Shown: positions 9,138-18,161 of the stretch, in pieces
How positions within the stretch are numbered: the stretch's first letter is position 1
How the letters are laid out: each line of letters begins with the position of its first letter
Assembly (NCBI RefSeq): GCF_900094595.1
Contig: NZ_FMAD01000006.1
Span: 347,923-411,922 of the forward strand
Length of the DNA stretch: 64,000 nt
Direction: 5' to 3'
Source: Cupriavidus alkaliphilus
GTDB lineage: Bacteria; Pseudomonadota; Gammaproteobacteria; Burkholderiales; Burkholderiaceae
Program-made: the position numbers and the translations under genes
The notes under the pieces: model-generated
Database searches by the model: none
What the model was told of the DNA's origin: nothing
The model's input: only the letters and a program-made list of their open reading frames with translations

Positions 9138-10336
9138 CAGATCAACCCCAGTTCGCGGCCGGCCTGGCCGAAGGCGTCCAGCGCCGCCTGCAGCGTGGCC
9201 TCGTCATGCAGCGCGCTCATCTGCACGCGGATGCGCGCCTGCCCCTTGGGCACCACCGGATAGAAGAAGCCGACCACGTACACGCCCAGCTCCAGCAGCC
9301 GCTGCGCCAGCTGCTGCGCCTTGTCGGCGTCGTAGACCATGATCGGGATGATGGGGTGGTCGCCCGCCTTGACGTCGAAACCCAGCTGGTCCAGCCCGGC
9401 GCGGAAGAAACTGGTGTTGCGCTCGAGCCGGTCGCGCAGCTCGGTGCTGCCTTCGAGGATATCGAGCACCGCGATCGACGCGCCCACGATCGCCGGCGCC
9501 ACCGTATTCGAGAACAGATACGGCCGCGAGCGCTGGCGCAGCAGCGCCACCACTTCCTTGCGCGCGCTGGTGAAGCCGCCCGACGCGCCGCCCAGCGCCT
9601 TGCCGAGCGTGCCGGTGATGATGTCGATCTTGCCGAACACGCCGCGCGCCTCGTGCGTGCCGCGGCCGCGCTGGCCCATGAAGCCGGTGGCATGGCATTC
9701 GTCGATGCCCAGCAGCGCGCCATACTCGTCGCACAGCGCGCGCATGGCGTCCAGGCGGGCCACGGTGCCGTCCATCGAGAACACGCCGTCGGAGAACACC
9801 AGCGTGTAGCGCGCGCCGTCCGCGCGCGCCTGTTCCAGCTGCGCGCGCAGGTCGTCCATGTCGTTGTGCTGGTAGCGGTAGCGCCGCGCCTTGGACAGAC
9901 GGATCCCGTCGATGATCGAGGCGTGGTTGAGCGCATCGCTGATGACCGCGTCTTCCGCGCCCAGCAGCGTTTCGAACAGCCCGCCATTGGCATCGAAGGC
10001 CGAGCCGTAGAGGATGGTGTCCTCGGTGCCGAGGAAGTTCGACAGCCGCGCCTCCAGCGTCTTGTGCAGGTCCTGCGTGCCGCAGATAAAGCGTACCGAG
10101 CTGAGGCCGAAGCCATGCGTGCGCAGCGCTTCGTGCGCGGCCTCGATCACGCGCGGGTGCGACGACAGGCCCAGGTAGTTGTTGGCGCACAGGTTGATGA
10201 CCTCGCGTCCGTCGCTGGTGCGCACGCGCGCGCCCTGCGGCGTGGCGATCACGCGCTCGTTCTTGTACAGCCCGGCGTCGCGGATGGATTGCAGCTCGTC
10301 GCGGATGGACGCATAGAACGCCTGGGCATTCGGCAT
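9137..10336 (-). CDS. kbl: 2-amino-3-ketobutyrate CoA ligase (glycine C-acetyltransferase)
   Basis: Kbl is a PLP enzyme of the alpha-oxoamine synthase family that cleaves 2-amino-3-ketobutyrate with CoA to glycine and acetyl-CoA. The 399-residue length is standard. Recognisable parts are the N-terminal [12 protein letters not shown] motif, the [13 protein letters not shown] segment and the PLP-lysine region [13 protein letters not shown]. It is first in a two-gene operon with the SDR dehydrogenase and is divergent from an XRE-cupin regulator across 112 bases. Confidence 0.96.
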   Translation of the reverse strand: MPNAQAFYASIRDELQSIRDAGLYKNERVIATPQGARVRTSDGREVINLCANNYLGLSSHPRVIEAAHEALRTHGFGLSSVRFICGTQDLHKTLEARLSNFLGTEDTILYGSAFDANGGLFETLLGAEDAVISDALNHASIIDGIRLSKARRYRYQHNDMDDLRAQLEQARADGARYTLVFSDGVFSMDGTVARLDAMRALCDEYGALLGIDECHATGFMGQRGRGTHEARGVFGKIDIITGTLGKALGGASGGFTSARKEVVALLRQRSRPYLFSNTVAPAIVGASIAVLDILEGSTELRDRLERNTSFFRAGLDQLGFDVKAGDHPIIPIMVYDADKAQQLAQRLLELGVYVVGFFYPVVPKGQARIRVQMSALHDEATLQAALDAFGQAGRELGLI

Positions 10337-10394
10337 GGCTTGGCTCCGTTAGGGTCGAGGGTGGCTGTCGGGTGTGCTACGATCCGATCGATAA

Positions 10395-10440
10395 ATCGAA
10401 CACGTTCTGTATATCGAACGTTTTGCGCAATATAACGAAC
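10395..10440. promoter_or_regulatory. Repeated ATCGAAC-type motif between kbl and the XRE-cupin gene
   Basis: The divergent promoter region holds ATCGAAC at 10395-10401 and again at 10413-10419, and a related TAACGAAC at 10433-10440, 18 and about 20 bases apart. The first copy runs into the palindrome GAACACGTTC. Placement between the regulator and the threonine operon suggests binding sites for the XRE protein, but this is inference from layout. Confidence 0.45.
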
Positions 10441-10448
10441 ATCATTCC

Positions 10449-11045
10449 ATGACGCAAGCCCTGGTACAGACCCCGCAGGCCGACGGGCCGCCCGCCGTCG
10501 GCATGGCGCTGCAGGCGCTGCGCCAGCAGCAGCGGCTGTCGCTCGATGAACTGTCGCGCCGCGCGGGGGTTTCCAAGTCGATGCTGTCGCAGATCGAACG
10601 CAACCTGGCCAATCCGACCGTGGCGGTGCTGTGGCGCCTGGCCAATGCGCTCGGCGTGAGCCTGACCGACTTCCTTGCCGGCGGCGCCGCGGAGCCTCCC
10701 GGCGGCGGCATCACCGTGGTCCAGCCGCACGCGATCCCGTCGCTGAAGAGCCCCGACACGCGCTGCGACCTGCGCATCCTGGGCCCGATCGATCTGGCCG
10801 GACGTTTCGAGTGGTATGAGCTGACGATCCAGGCCGGCGGCGTGCTGTCCTCCGAGCCGCACGAGACCGGCACCCAGGAACACCTGTCGGTGCTGAGCGG
10901 ATCGATGACGGTGCGCGCGGGCGCCGATGAGAAGAAGCTGCGGCACGGCGAGACCGCGCGCTATGCGGCCGATGTCGCACATGCGATCTCCAATGGTGGC
11001 AAGACCACGGCCACCGCACTACTGGTTGTAGTGCATCCGGGGTAA
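10449..11045 (+). CDS. XRE-family HTH regulator with C-terminal cupin domain
   Basis: The 198-residue protein has a helix-turn-helix of the lambda-repressor type at about residues 22-77 (including LSRRAGVSKSMLSQIERNLA) and a cupin sensor domain at about 110-195. Such regulators often sense a small metabolite and control the neighbouring catabolic operon. It is divergent from kbl, so it is the obvious candidate regulator of threonine breakdown here. The effector is unknown. Confidence 0.88.
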   Translation: MTQALVQTPQADGPPAVGMALQALRQQQRLSLDELSRRAGVSKSMLSQIERNLANPTVAVLWRLANALGVSLTDFLAGGAAEPPGGGITVVQPHAIPSLKSPDTRCDLRILGPIDLAGRFEWYELTIQAGGVLSSEPHETGTQEHLSVLSGSMTVRAGADEKKLRHGETARYAADVAHAISNGGKTTATALLVVVHPG

Positions 11046-11075
11046 GGCGGGCAAGGAAGGCGGCGGCGCCCGCCT
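11045..11075. terminator. Hairpin between convergent genes
   Basis: AGGCGGGC at 11045-11052 pairs with GCCCGCCT at 11068-11075, just after the XRE gene and just before the end of the convergent PicA small-subunit gene. The stem is strong but no clear T-run follows on either strand, so it is at best a weak intrinsic terminator. Confidence 0.4.
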
Positions 11076-11090
11076 ACCCCCCAGGGTTGT

Positions 11091-12257
11091 TCAGCGGGCG
11101 CCGAACAAACGTTTCACACGCTCCCACAGCACGCCGAAAAACATTGTCACCGGGTTCAGGCGCACGGCCTGGTTGCGTTCGGCCTCGCTGAGCGTGGGGT
11201 CCATCCTGCGCGACACCGACTTGCCGAAGTCGGCGATCATCCGCCGCACGAAGTCGCGCACCAGCCCCGAGCGCGAGAACTGGGCCAGCGGCCCTTGCAG
11301 CGAATACTGCAGGTCAACCGCAACTTCGGTTTCGCCGGCGGACAAGGCCCTGAGCGCATAGGCGATATCGCCCGCGGCCTTGGAATTGCTGAGCGAGTCC
11401 TGCCCCGCCCCTTTCAGCACGCCGCGCTGGTTTGCATCATCGCGCTGCAGGCGCGCGGCGCCCTCGAACCTTGCCGACATGGGGCCGAACTTGATGGCGA
11501 TATGGCCCCTGACCTTTTCCCCCGCCACTTCCGTCAGCACCGCGCCCGGCAGGCAGCCCGCCACGGCCGGCAGGTCCGCCATGAAGGCCCATACGTCCTC
11601 CAGCGCATAGGGCACGGTAAAGCTGCCTTCAATGCGCGACCAACCCTTGCGGTCGGCCGAACGTTCCGGCTCGGCACTGCCCGCCGCAGCCAGGTGCGCC
11701 TGCGTGCCGAGCGCTTCAGCCGCGACGGTGAAACCCGCAAACGGCATCGTGGCGGCGGCCGCGCCGGCATGCCGTGCAATCACGCCGGCGGCTGTGCGGC
11801 GTGCATCCAGTACCGAACGGATGGCGGCAACGATGCCCATATAGCCGGTGCAGCGACACAGGTTGCCGGACAGCTCATGGCGGATGGTGGCCTCGTCGGC
11901 ATCGGGCAGGCGCAGCACGATATCGCGCGCGGTGGCCAGCATCCCCGGCGTACAGAAGCCGCACTGCAGCGCGTGATGCCGGTTGAAGGCGGCACGCAGG
12001 TCGGCCATGACCGCGTCGTCCTCGTAGCCCTCCACCGTGACGATCTCGGCGCCCTGGCAGGCGGCGGCAAAGGTGATGCACGAGCGCACCGGCTTGTCGT
12101 CCACCAGCACGGTGCAGGCGCCGCACACGCCGTGCTCGCAGCCAAGGTGGGTGCCGGTCAGGCGATGCGTGTCGCGCAGGTAGTCGCCCAGGTGCGTCCG
12201 GTCCGCGCACGCGCCGGACACCCGGCGGCCGTTGACGGTGAATTCGATGGTCTGCAC
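11091..12257 (-). CDS. PicA-type picolinate dehydrogenase: [2Fe-2S] small subunit fused to a CoxG-like domain
   Basis: Residues 1 to about 155 are a typical xanthine-oxidase-family iron-sulfur subunit: plant-type cluster motif CEHGVCGAC and then CGFCTPG and NLCRCTG for the second cluster. About residues 205-355 form a CoxG/SRPBCC domain (from SRIEGSFTVPYALEDVWAF), and the end is amphipathic (MFFGVLWERVKRLF), suggesting membrane contact. CoxG proteins are linked with anchoring and maturation of CO dehydrogenase. The usual small subunit is only about 160 residues, so this is a fusion. It is third in the minus-strand operon, 10 bases after the FAD subunit. The substrate, picolinate, is inferred from the cluster. 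Confidence 0.85.
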   Translation of the reverse strand: MQTIEFTVNGRRVSGACADRTHLGDYLRDTHRLTGTHLGCEHGVCGACTVLVDDKPVRSCITFAAACQGAEIVTVEGYEDDAVMADLRAAFNRHHALQCGFCTPGMLATARDIVLRLPDADEATIRHELSGNLCRCTGYMGIVAAIRSVLDARRTAAGVIARHAGAAAATMPFAGFTVAAEALGTQAHLAAAGSAEPERSADRKGWSRIEGSFTVPYALEDVWAFMADLPAVAGCLPGAVLTEVAGEKVRGHIAIKFGPMSARFEGAARLQRDDANQRGVLKGAGQDSLSNSKAAGDIAYALRALSAGETEVAVDLQYSLQGPLAQFSRSGLVRDFVRRMIADFGKSVSRRMDPTLSEAERNQAVRLNPVTMFFGVLWERVKRLFGAR

Positions 12258-12267
12258 GGGACGCTCC

Positions 12268-13095
12268 TCAGTTCAGCAGTTGCGTGACGCAGCGCATCAC
12301 GACGGTTCGGTACAGCTTGCGGTCGATGGCGTCCTTGCCCGGCGCGGCCTGCGCGACGGCTTCGGCAACGGCATCGGCCGTCAGCGCGGCCGCGCCCTGC
12401 GCCGCCACGGCGCGCGTCAGGCCGGGCAGCACCATGGGCGGACCGTCCAGCGCGCCGAGCACGATGCGGGCGAAGCGGCGGCTGGCGTCGAAGTAAGCGG
12501 CGCAGCTGGCCTCGGCGAATTCGCCGGTCTTGCGGCACAGCTTCTGGTAGCCCCAGCGGCTGTGCGCGGTCTTCAGCGGCACCCGCACTGCGGCGATCAG
12601 CTCGCCGTCGGCGAGAACGGTGGTGTAGGCGCCGATCATGAACGACTCCATCGGTACTTCGCGCATGCCGGCCGCGGATGCGATCTCGATGCGCGCGCCC
12701 AATGCGGTCATTGCCACGACCCAGTCGGCCGCCGGATCCGCATGCGCGAGGCTGCCGCCTACGGTGCCACGATTGCGGATCGCCCGATAGGCGATGCCGC
12801 CGGCAACGGCCTGCAGCAGGGTGCCGCGCAGCGGTTCGAACACGCCGTCCTCGATCTGCGCGTGGGTGACGCAGGCGCCGATGCGGATGCCGTCAGCGGC
12901 TGCGGTCACGTCGCGCAATTCGCGCAGCGCCGACACATCGACCACCGTATCGGGCCGGGTCAGGCGCAGGTTCAGCATCGGCCCCAGCGATTGCCCGCCG
13001 CCCATGGCCTTGGATACATCGGTACCCGCGCCCAGGCGGGACAGCGCCTCCGGCAGCGAGCCGGGCGCGTGATAGGAAAATGCAACGGCTTTCAT
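12268..13095 (-). CDS. PicA-type picolinate dehydrogenase: FAD-binding subunit
   Basis: This 275-residue protein is the medium (FAD) subunit of a molybdenum hydroxylase, carrying electrons from the iron-sulfur subunit to the acceptor. FAD-binding motifs are visible as MGGGQSLGPMLNLR and TVGGSLAHADPAADW. Family length is about 270-290. It lies 3 bases after the large-subunit gene. With its neighbours it is predicted to add the 6-hydroxyl group to picolinate using water as oxygen donor. Confidence 0.88.
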   Translation of the reverse strand: MKAVAFSYHAPGSLPEALSRLGAGTDVSKAMGGGQSLGPMLNLRLTRPDTVVDVSALRELRDVTAAADGIRIGACVTHAQIEDGVFEPLRGTLLQAVAGGIAYRAIRNRGTVGGSLAHADPAADWVVAMTALGARIEIASAAGMREVPMESFMIGAYTTVLADGELIAAVRVPLKTAHSRWGYQKLCRKTGEFAEASCAAYFDASRRFARIVLGALDGPPMVLPGLTRAVAAQGAAALTADAVAEAVAQAAPGKDAIDRKLYRTVVMRCVTQLLN

Positions 13096-13098
13096 CGG

Positions 13099-15495
13099 TC
13101 AGGCAGCCTTCCGGTTATGCGCATCGGCCTCGGCCGCCTCCAGCGCTTCCAGGAGCTTGCGCGGCGTCAGCGGCGTCTCCTTCAGCTCGACGCCGAAATC
13201 GCGCAGCGCGTCGTTGACGGCATTGAAGATGGCCGCTGGCGGCGCGATCGCCCCGCCCTCGCCCATGCCCTTGGCGCCGAACTCCGTATGCGGCGAGGGC
13301 GTCTCGAAATGATGGATGCGGATCGACGGGATCTCTGTGGGTCCCGGCAGCATGTAGTCCGCCAGCGTCGACGCCAGCGGCTGGCCATTGCCGTCGTAGT
13401 GCATGGCTTCGAACATCGCGGTGCCGATGCCCTGTGCCACGCCGCCGTAGGTCTGCCCTTCCACGACCATCGGGTTGATCATGGTGCCGCAGTCCTCCAC
13501 CACCACGTAGTCGAGGATCCCGACGTGGCCGGAGTCGATATCGACTTCCACAGCCACGGCATGCGTGGCGTAAGTGAAGCTGCCGGTATCGACAGCGGGC
13601 TTGAAGCCCATCGTGATTTCCAGCCCCTGCGCGTCGACGTCCGGCGGCAACAGGTGCGGGTTGATGTACCAGGCGTTGGCGATGCGCGCGATATCGGCGG
13701 TGTCCGCATCCCCGGCGGCCACGGCGCCATCGCGGAACGCCACGGCGTCCTGCGGCTGGCCAAGCAAGTGCGCGCCGATCTTCAGCAGACGCGGCAGCAG
13801 TGCCTTGCACGCACGCGATACCGCGCCGCCCGACATGACCAGCGAGCGCGAGGCATACGTGCCGGTCGAGAATGGCGTCAGTCCGGTGTCCCCGTGCACC
13901 ACCTTGATCCGCGCGATATCGATGCCAAGGATCTCGTTGGCAATCTGCGCAAAGGTGGTTTCCATGCCCTGCCCGTGCGAATGCACGCCCACGCGCACCT
14001 CCAGTCCACCGTCCGGCGTGATGCGCACCGTCGCAGAATCGAAGCCCGGGATCACCGGCGTGCCCCACGCGGCGAACACCGAGGTGCCGTGCGCCGATTG
14101 CTCGGTGTAGGTGCCGAAACCCACGCCGATATAGGTGCTGCCCTGCGGCCCCGCCTTCTGGCGCGCACGGATCGCGGGCAGGCCGATCATCTCCATGGCC
14201 TTGCGTACGCTGGCCGGATAGTCGCCGCCGTCGAAATGCTTGTTGGTGACGTTCACATAGGGCATGGCCTCGGGCGGCACCAGGTTTTCGCAGCGCACCT
14301 CCCACGGCTCGCGTCCCACTTCGCGGGCGATGGCGTCGATCATCAGCTCCATCGCAAAGCAGACCCCGGTACGCGCCACGCCGCGATAGGGTACGAAGCC
14401 CGGCTTGTTGGTCGCCACGCAAGTGGTTTCGCAGCGGTACCCGTCGAAGGCGTACGGCCCCGGCAGGTTGCCGATCGCCTGCCCCGGCTCCAGGCCGATG
14501 GTAAACGGCCAGACCGAGTAGGCGCCGCCATCGATCACGATCTTTGCATCCAGCGCCAGCAAGCGGCCGCGCGCATCGGCATACGCGGTCAGGTCGTAGT
14601 GGTGCTCGCGCGAGTTCGCGCCGGCGGTCAGGTGCTCGCGCCGGTCCTCGATAAAGCGGAACGGGCGCTTGTAGGTCAGCGCCAGCCACGCGATGCACAG
14701 CTCTTCCTGCTGCAGCACGCACTTGTAGCCGAAGGCACCACCCACGTCGGGCGAAATCACCCGCACGCGCTCCTGCTCCAGCCCCAGGCAGTGCGCCAGG
14801 ATCGTGCGGATCATGTGCGGCACCTGCGTCGCGCTGTAGACCACCAACTGGTCGAACTGGTGGTCCCAGTAGGCCAGCACCGCCTTGCCTTCCATCGGCA
14901 CCATGCACTGACGCGCCAGGTCGATCTTGCGGCGCACCACGACCGTGGCCTCGCGCTGGCGCGCCTCGAAGTTCTTGTCGGCGGTCAGCGTCAGGAAGGT
15001 GTTGTCGCGCCAGTGGTCATGCACGCGCAGCTCGCGGGCAAGCTGGCGGGCCTGGGTCACGTCGGCCAGCGCGGGCAGTTCGTCGAACGACACGGCAACC
15101 TGCTCGGCGATGTCTTCCGCCTCGGCGCGCGTGGGCGCGAACGCCATCGCCACCGGTTCGCCAACGAAGCGCACCTTGCCGCTGGCCAGTGGCGGCTGTG
15201 CCGAGGGCTGGTAGGACGGGAAGGCCGAATCGGCGACGATGTCGCTGGCCGCCGTCATGTCTTCACGCACGATCACCGCAGCGGCGTGCCGGGACGGCTT
15301 GGTTACCGACAGCAGCCGGGCGTGCGCGACCGGGCTGCGCAGGAACGCCACTTCCTGCAAGTCCGGCATGGCGATGTCCGCGACGAAGCGGCCCTTGCCG
15401 TGCAGATGGCGGGCGTCTTCCTTGCGCGCCACGCGCGCGCCGACTCCCTGGCCGCGCGCGCTTTCCGGGTGATCCGGTTCGATCGACGATGTCAT
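13099..15495 (-). CDS. PicA-type picolinate dehydrogenase: molybdopterin-binding large subunit
   Basis: The 798-residue protein is a xanthine dehydrogenase/CoxL-type large subunit. Visible family marks are the N-terminal RKEDARHLHGKGRFVADI, the VPYRGVART active-site loop (CoxL has an AYRGAGR-type loop here), and the C-terminal GAKGMGEGG with the catalytic glutamate. It heads a three-gene operon (large, FAD, FeS) under a PicR-type box 35 bases upstream. In Alcaligenes faecalis a three-component enzyme of this type, PicA, hydroxylates picolinate at C6. I infer the same here because every later step is encoded nearby. Confidence 0.87.
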   Translation of the reverse strand: MTSSIEPDHPESARGQGVGARVARKEDARHLHGKGRFVADIAMPDLQEVAFLRSPVAHARLLSVTKPSRHAAAVIVREDMTAASDIVADSAFPSYQPSAQPPLASGKVRFVGEPVAMAFAPTRAEAEDIAEQVAVSFDELPALADVTQARQLARELRVHDHWRDNTFLTLTADKNFEARQREATVVVRRKIDLARQCMVPMEGKAVLAYWDHQFDQLVVYSATQVPHMIRTILAHCLGLEQERVRVISPDVGGAFGYKCVLQQEELCIAWLALTYKRPFRFIEDRREHLTAGANSREHHYDLTAYADARGRLLALDAKIVIDGGAYSVWPFTIGLEPGQAIGNLPGPYAFDGYRCETTCVATNKPGFVPYRGVARTGVCFAMELMIDAIAREVGREPWEVRCENLVPPEAMPYVNVTNKHFDGGDYPASVRKAMEMIGLPAIRARQKAGPQGSTYIGVGFGTYTEQSAHGTSVFAAWGTPVIPGFDSATVRITPDGGLEVRVGVHSHGQGMETTFAQIANEILGIDIARIKVVHGDTGLTPFSTGTYASRSLVMSGGAVSRACKALLPRLLKIGAHLLGQPQDAVAFRDGAVAAGDADTADIARIANAWYINPHLLPPDVDAQGLEITMGFKPAVDTGSFTYATHAVAVEVDIDSGHVGILDYVVVEDCGTMINPMVVEGQTYGGVAQGIGTAMFEAMHYDGNGQPLASTLADYMLPGPTEIPSIRIHHFETPSPHTEFGAKGMGEGGAIAPPAAIFNAVNDALRDFGVELKETPLTPRKLLEALEAAEADAHNRKAA

Positions 15496-15529
15496 TGCCT
15501 TGTCCGTTCCGATGATAAGCGTGGCTTAT

Positions 15530-15541
15530 TCAGCATACTGA
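15530..15541. promoter_or_regulatory. PicR-type operator box upstream of the PicA operon
   Basis: TCAGCATACTGA, a perfect TCAG-N4-CTGA palindrome, lies 35 bases upstream of the large-subunit start and after the end of picF. The position suits repression of a separate promoter for the molybdenum hydroxylase operon. Confidence 0.75.
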
Positions 15542-15623
15542 CCAAAATCCTATGAAAATGCGGGCGGCCCTGTCAATTGCGGCTTTACCGCATCCCGGCA
15601 CGCCGCCATGCCGTTGCGGGCAC

Positions 15624-16253
15624 CTATTCCCGCACGCCGATGGCGGCAAGCCCCTCCGCCCGGGTGGCGACCGTTGCGTACTTCTGCGCCATGTCGAACA
15701 GGTTGGCCTCATGCGGCCCCAGCGCGCGGTCGCCCACGCAGTCGGACAGCACCAGTGGGCGGAAGCCGTACTGCATCGCATCGACCACGCTGGCACGCAC
15801 GCACCCGCTGGTGACGGCACCGGCCACGACAAGCGTGCGCACGCCGCGCTGCGTCAGCCACGCCGCCAGCGATGTGCCGAAGAACGCTGACGGCACGGAC
15901 TTGCGCACCACCAGTTCGCCCGGTTGCGGCGCCAGTTCTGCCACGATGGCGCTGTTGAAGGCATGCTCCGTCAGCGTCAGCATGTTCGGCACCTTCATCG
16001 AGAAGACGTTGTGGTCCGCGCCATCGTCGGCGTACACGATGCGGCTGTGCGCGATGGGCCAGCCTTCGCGCCGCGCCACCGCGAGCAGCGGCACGGTATT
16101 GGCAATGGCCTCGCGGATATTGCCGCCGCCGAATATCGCCGGATCGGCGAAGCCGTTGACGAAGTCCACGATCAGCAACCCGAAGGGCTCGGCCAGCTCC
16201 AGCGTATTGCCGAAGCCCTGGCGCTGGTACGCGCCGCTTTCCTTGAGCATCAT
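15624..16253 (-). CDS. picF: Maleamate amidohydrolase (cysteine hydrolase family)
   Basis: This 209-residue isochorismatase-like cysteine hydrolase is predicted to convert maleamate to maleate and ammonia. The catalytic triad can be read as Asp in LLIVDFVNGF, Lys in VVRKSVPSAFFGT and Cys in GAVTSGCVRASVVDA. It is the counterpart of NicF of nicotinate degraders and PicF of picolinate degraders. Its start overlaps the stop of picD, so the lower-pathway genes are one unit. Confidence 0.9.
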   Translation of the reverse strand: MMLKESGAYQRQGFGNTLELAEPFGLLIVDFVNGFADPAIFGGGNIREAIANTVPLLAVARREGWPIAHSRIVYADDGADHNVFSMKVPNMLTLTEHAFNSAIVAELAPQPGELVVRKSVPSAFFGTSLAAWLTQRGVRTLVVAGAVTSGCVRASVVDAMQYGFRPLVLSDCVGDRALGPHEANLFDMAQKYATVATRAEGLAAIGVRE

Positions 16254-17308
16254 GACTTGTCCTCCGGGTAGCGGAAACCGTCGGTCACCTTGCCCGCGGT
16301 CACCATGTCGACGCCGTCGAGGCGCACGGTGCAGCGGCGCACGGGGATGTCGATATGGCAGGCCGTGGTGCGATGGCCGCCGGCCTCGTTGTTCGGACCG
16401 AGCGAGAACAGGAAGTTGCCCTCGAAAGCGCGCGCATCCATGCCGATGGTGGCCTCTCGGTCGTACAGGCCCAGCGTGGACCAGTGCGCGCGCGGCTGCA
16501 ACCCCCAGCCGATATGCGAGATGGCATAGGCTTCGGGATCGTTGAACGACGCCATGTATTCGCTCAGCAGTTCGGCATGTAGCCCGCCTTCGATGCGCGT
16601 CGCAAAGCCTGCTTCTACCGTCAGACGGATCGGTTCGGTGACGTAGGTCTTCTGCGGCAGCAGGATGTCCCCCTGGTCCAGCACGATGGTCCCGTAAGCG
16701 GCGCCTTCGTTCGGCCAGGTCAGTGCGAAGCCGCTGGGCCAGTGGTCCCAGCGCCCGGGCTCGTCGACAAAGCCGTACTCGCTGATGGCGGGGAATTCAC
16801 CCAGCGGGCAGCGCAGGTCGGTGCCGGCGGGCGAGATGACCTGCATTTCCTGCGCGTCTGCCAGCCGCTGCGAAGCCGCCTTCACGCGTTCGCGATCGGC
16901 TTCGCAGGGCACCATGCGCGCCAGCACTTCGGGCGGCTCGACGGCCAGCAGGATCCTGGTTCCGCCCAGCAGGATCTCGTGCTGCTCGGGCGAGAACAGC
17001 AGTGTCATCAGGTCCAGCACCAGGTCGCTCGCCTTCAGCGCAGCGATGGCCGCCGGGTTGCCGGTCAGCGGCGTGGTGCCGAGGTAGGCGAGCGAATCGC
17101 GGCTCAGTGCCTTTTCGCCATTGACGGGCGGCAGGTCAAGCCGGTTGACGATGGCGCCCATCGACTGCGTGGCGGTGAGCGCGGTGGACAGCGTCTGTGG
17201 GTGGGTGGCGGCACTGGTCAGGATGGTGACGGTCTGACCCGGCTCCAGCCGGGACAGCCGCAGCACCTTGCGCCAGGCCTCGATCATCTGGTGGTCGCTT
17301 ACCGGCAT
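16250..17308 (-). CDS. picD: 2,5-dihydroxypyridine 5,6-dioxygenase
   Basis: This non-haem iron enzyme opens the 2,5-dihydroxypyridine ring to N-formylmaleamate. The 352-residue protein matches the NicX/PicD family in length and C-terminal pattern: GGLHAELL, then CHIDIP, giving the His and His-x-Asp iron ligands expected from NicX. The frame is open further upstream, but MPVSDHQMIEAWRKVL at 17308 is the natural start, just after the picE stop at 17325. Confidence 0.92.
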   Translation of the reverse strand: MPVSDHQMIEAWRKVLRLSRLEPGQTVTILTSAATHPQTLSTALTATQSMGAIVNRLDLPPVNGEKALSRDSLAYLGTTPLTGNPAAIAALKASDLVLDLMTLLFSPEQHEILLGGTRILLAVEPPEVLARMVPCEADRERVKAASQRLADAQEMQVISPAGTDLRCPLGEFPAISEYGFVDEPGRWDHWPSGFALTWPNEGAAYGTIVLDQGDILLPQKTYVTEPIRLTVEAGFATRIEGGLHAELLSEYMASFNDPEAYAISHIGWGLQPRAHWSTLGLYDREATIGMDARAFEGNFLFSLGPNNEAGGHRTTACHIDIPVRRCTVRLDGVDMVTAGKVTDGFRYPEDKS

Positions 17309-17324
17309 GTCGGCTCCTTGTTCG

Positions 17325-18152
17325 TCATTGCAACAGCGGCGCGCCGAGGAAATCCTCCAGCGCCGCGTAAAAGCCCGCTTCGTCGTCCCACGGGACCATG
17401 TGGCCCGCATTGGCGACGTGACTGACCAGCACGCCTGGCAGCAGCGCGCGAATCTCCGCGACGTCTTCGGGCCGCACCACGTCGCCGCGCCCGGCGGTCA
17501 TCAGCAATGTGGGCACCCTGACCCGCGGCATGTCGGCATGGATGTCGTCACGGTGGAAATCTTCGAAGCTGCGCACCACCGCCTCTTCATTGCAGGTGTG
17601 CAGCCATTCGGCGCGCAGGCGCAACTGCTCGTCGGTCCAGGTCGGGCAGAAGCGGCGCATGCCCTCCAGGTCGGTGCCTTGCCGGGACAGCCTGATCGAA
17701 TCGACGTACCACGAAAGCTGCGCCGGATACGGGCGACGGCCGGGCCCCGAGACGGGCGGATCGACCATCACCAGCCGCGCCAGTCCGCTCGGCTGTCCCG
17801 CCGCGGCACGCAGGCCGATCCGTGCGCCCATCGAATGGCCAACCACGCTGTAGCGCGGCAGGCCCAGCGCTTCGGCAAAGGCCGTTATGTCGCGCGCCTG
17901 TGCATCCAGGCCGTAATCGAGCTCCGCCTCCGCCGACGACAGCCCGCGGCCGCGCACGTCGACGATATAGGTGTCGAAGCGCGTGCCGAAGCGCTCGCCG
18001 ACAAAGCCCCACGTGATCGCGGGGCTGGTAATGCCCGGCACGACAATGACGGCATCACGCGCGGCACGCTCCGCTGCATTGCCGCCGTAGCGCAGGTAGT
18101 GCTGCCTGATGCCGTTGGCGTGGACGTGGCCTCCGTAAAGGAAGGTGCTCAT
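17325..18152 (-). CDS. picE: N-formylmaleamate deformylase (alpha/beta hydrolase)
   Basis: The 275-residue alpha/beta hydrolase removes formate from N-formylmaleamate to give maleamate. The nucleophile elbow GHSMGAR holds the catalytic Ser. The N-terminus (MSTFLYGGHVHANGIRQHYL) closely resembles NicD of nicotinate degraders. The catalytic His is probably in NAGHMVPWDD near the C-terminus. It sits between picG and picD. Confidence 0.92.
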   Translation of the reverse strand: MSTFLYGGHVHANGIRQHYLRYGGNAAERAARDAVIVVPGITSPAITWGFVGERFGTRFDTYIVDVRGRGLSSAEAELDYGLDAQARDITAFAEALGLPRYSVVGHSMGARIGLRAAAGQPSGLARLVMVDPPVSGPGRRPYPAQLSWYVDSIRLSRQGTDLEGMRRFCPTWTDEQLRLRAEWLHTCNEEAVVRSFEDFHRDDIHADMPRVRVPTLLMTAGRGDVVRPEDVAEIRALLPGVLVSHVANAGHMVPWDDEAGFYAALEDFLGAPLLQ

Positions 18153-18161
18153 GGCCGCTCC

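Noticed and set aside
12232..15555. A very long plus-strand open frame opposite the PicA genes
   Set aside because: It is the antisense shadow of three clear molybdenum hydroxylase genes in high-GC DNA; its translation is rich in His, Arg, Gly and Ala with no domain.
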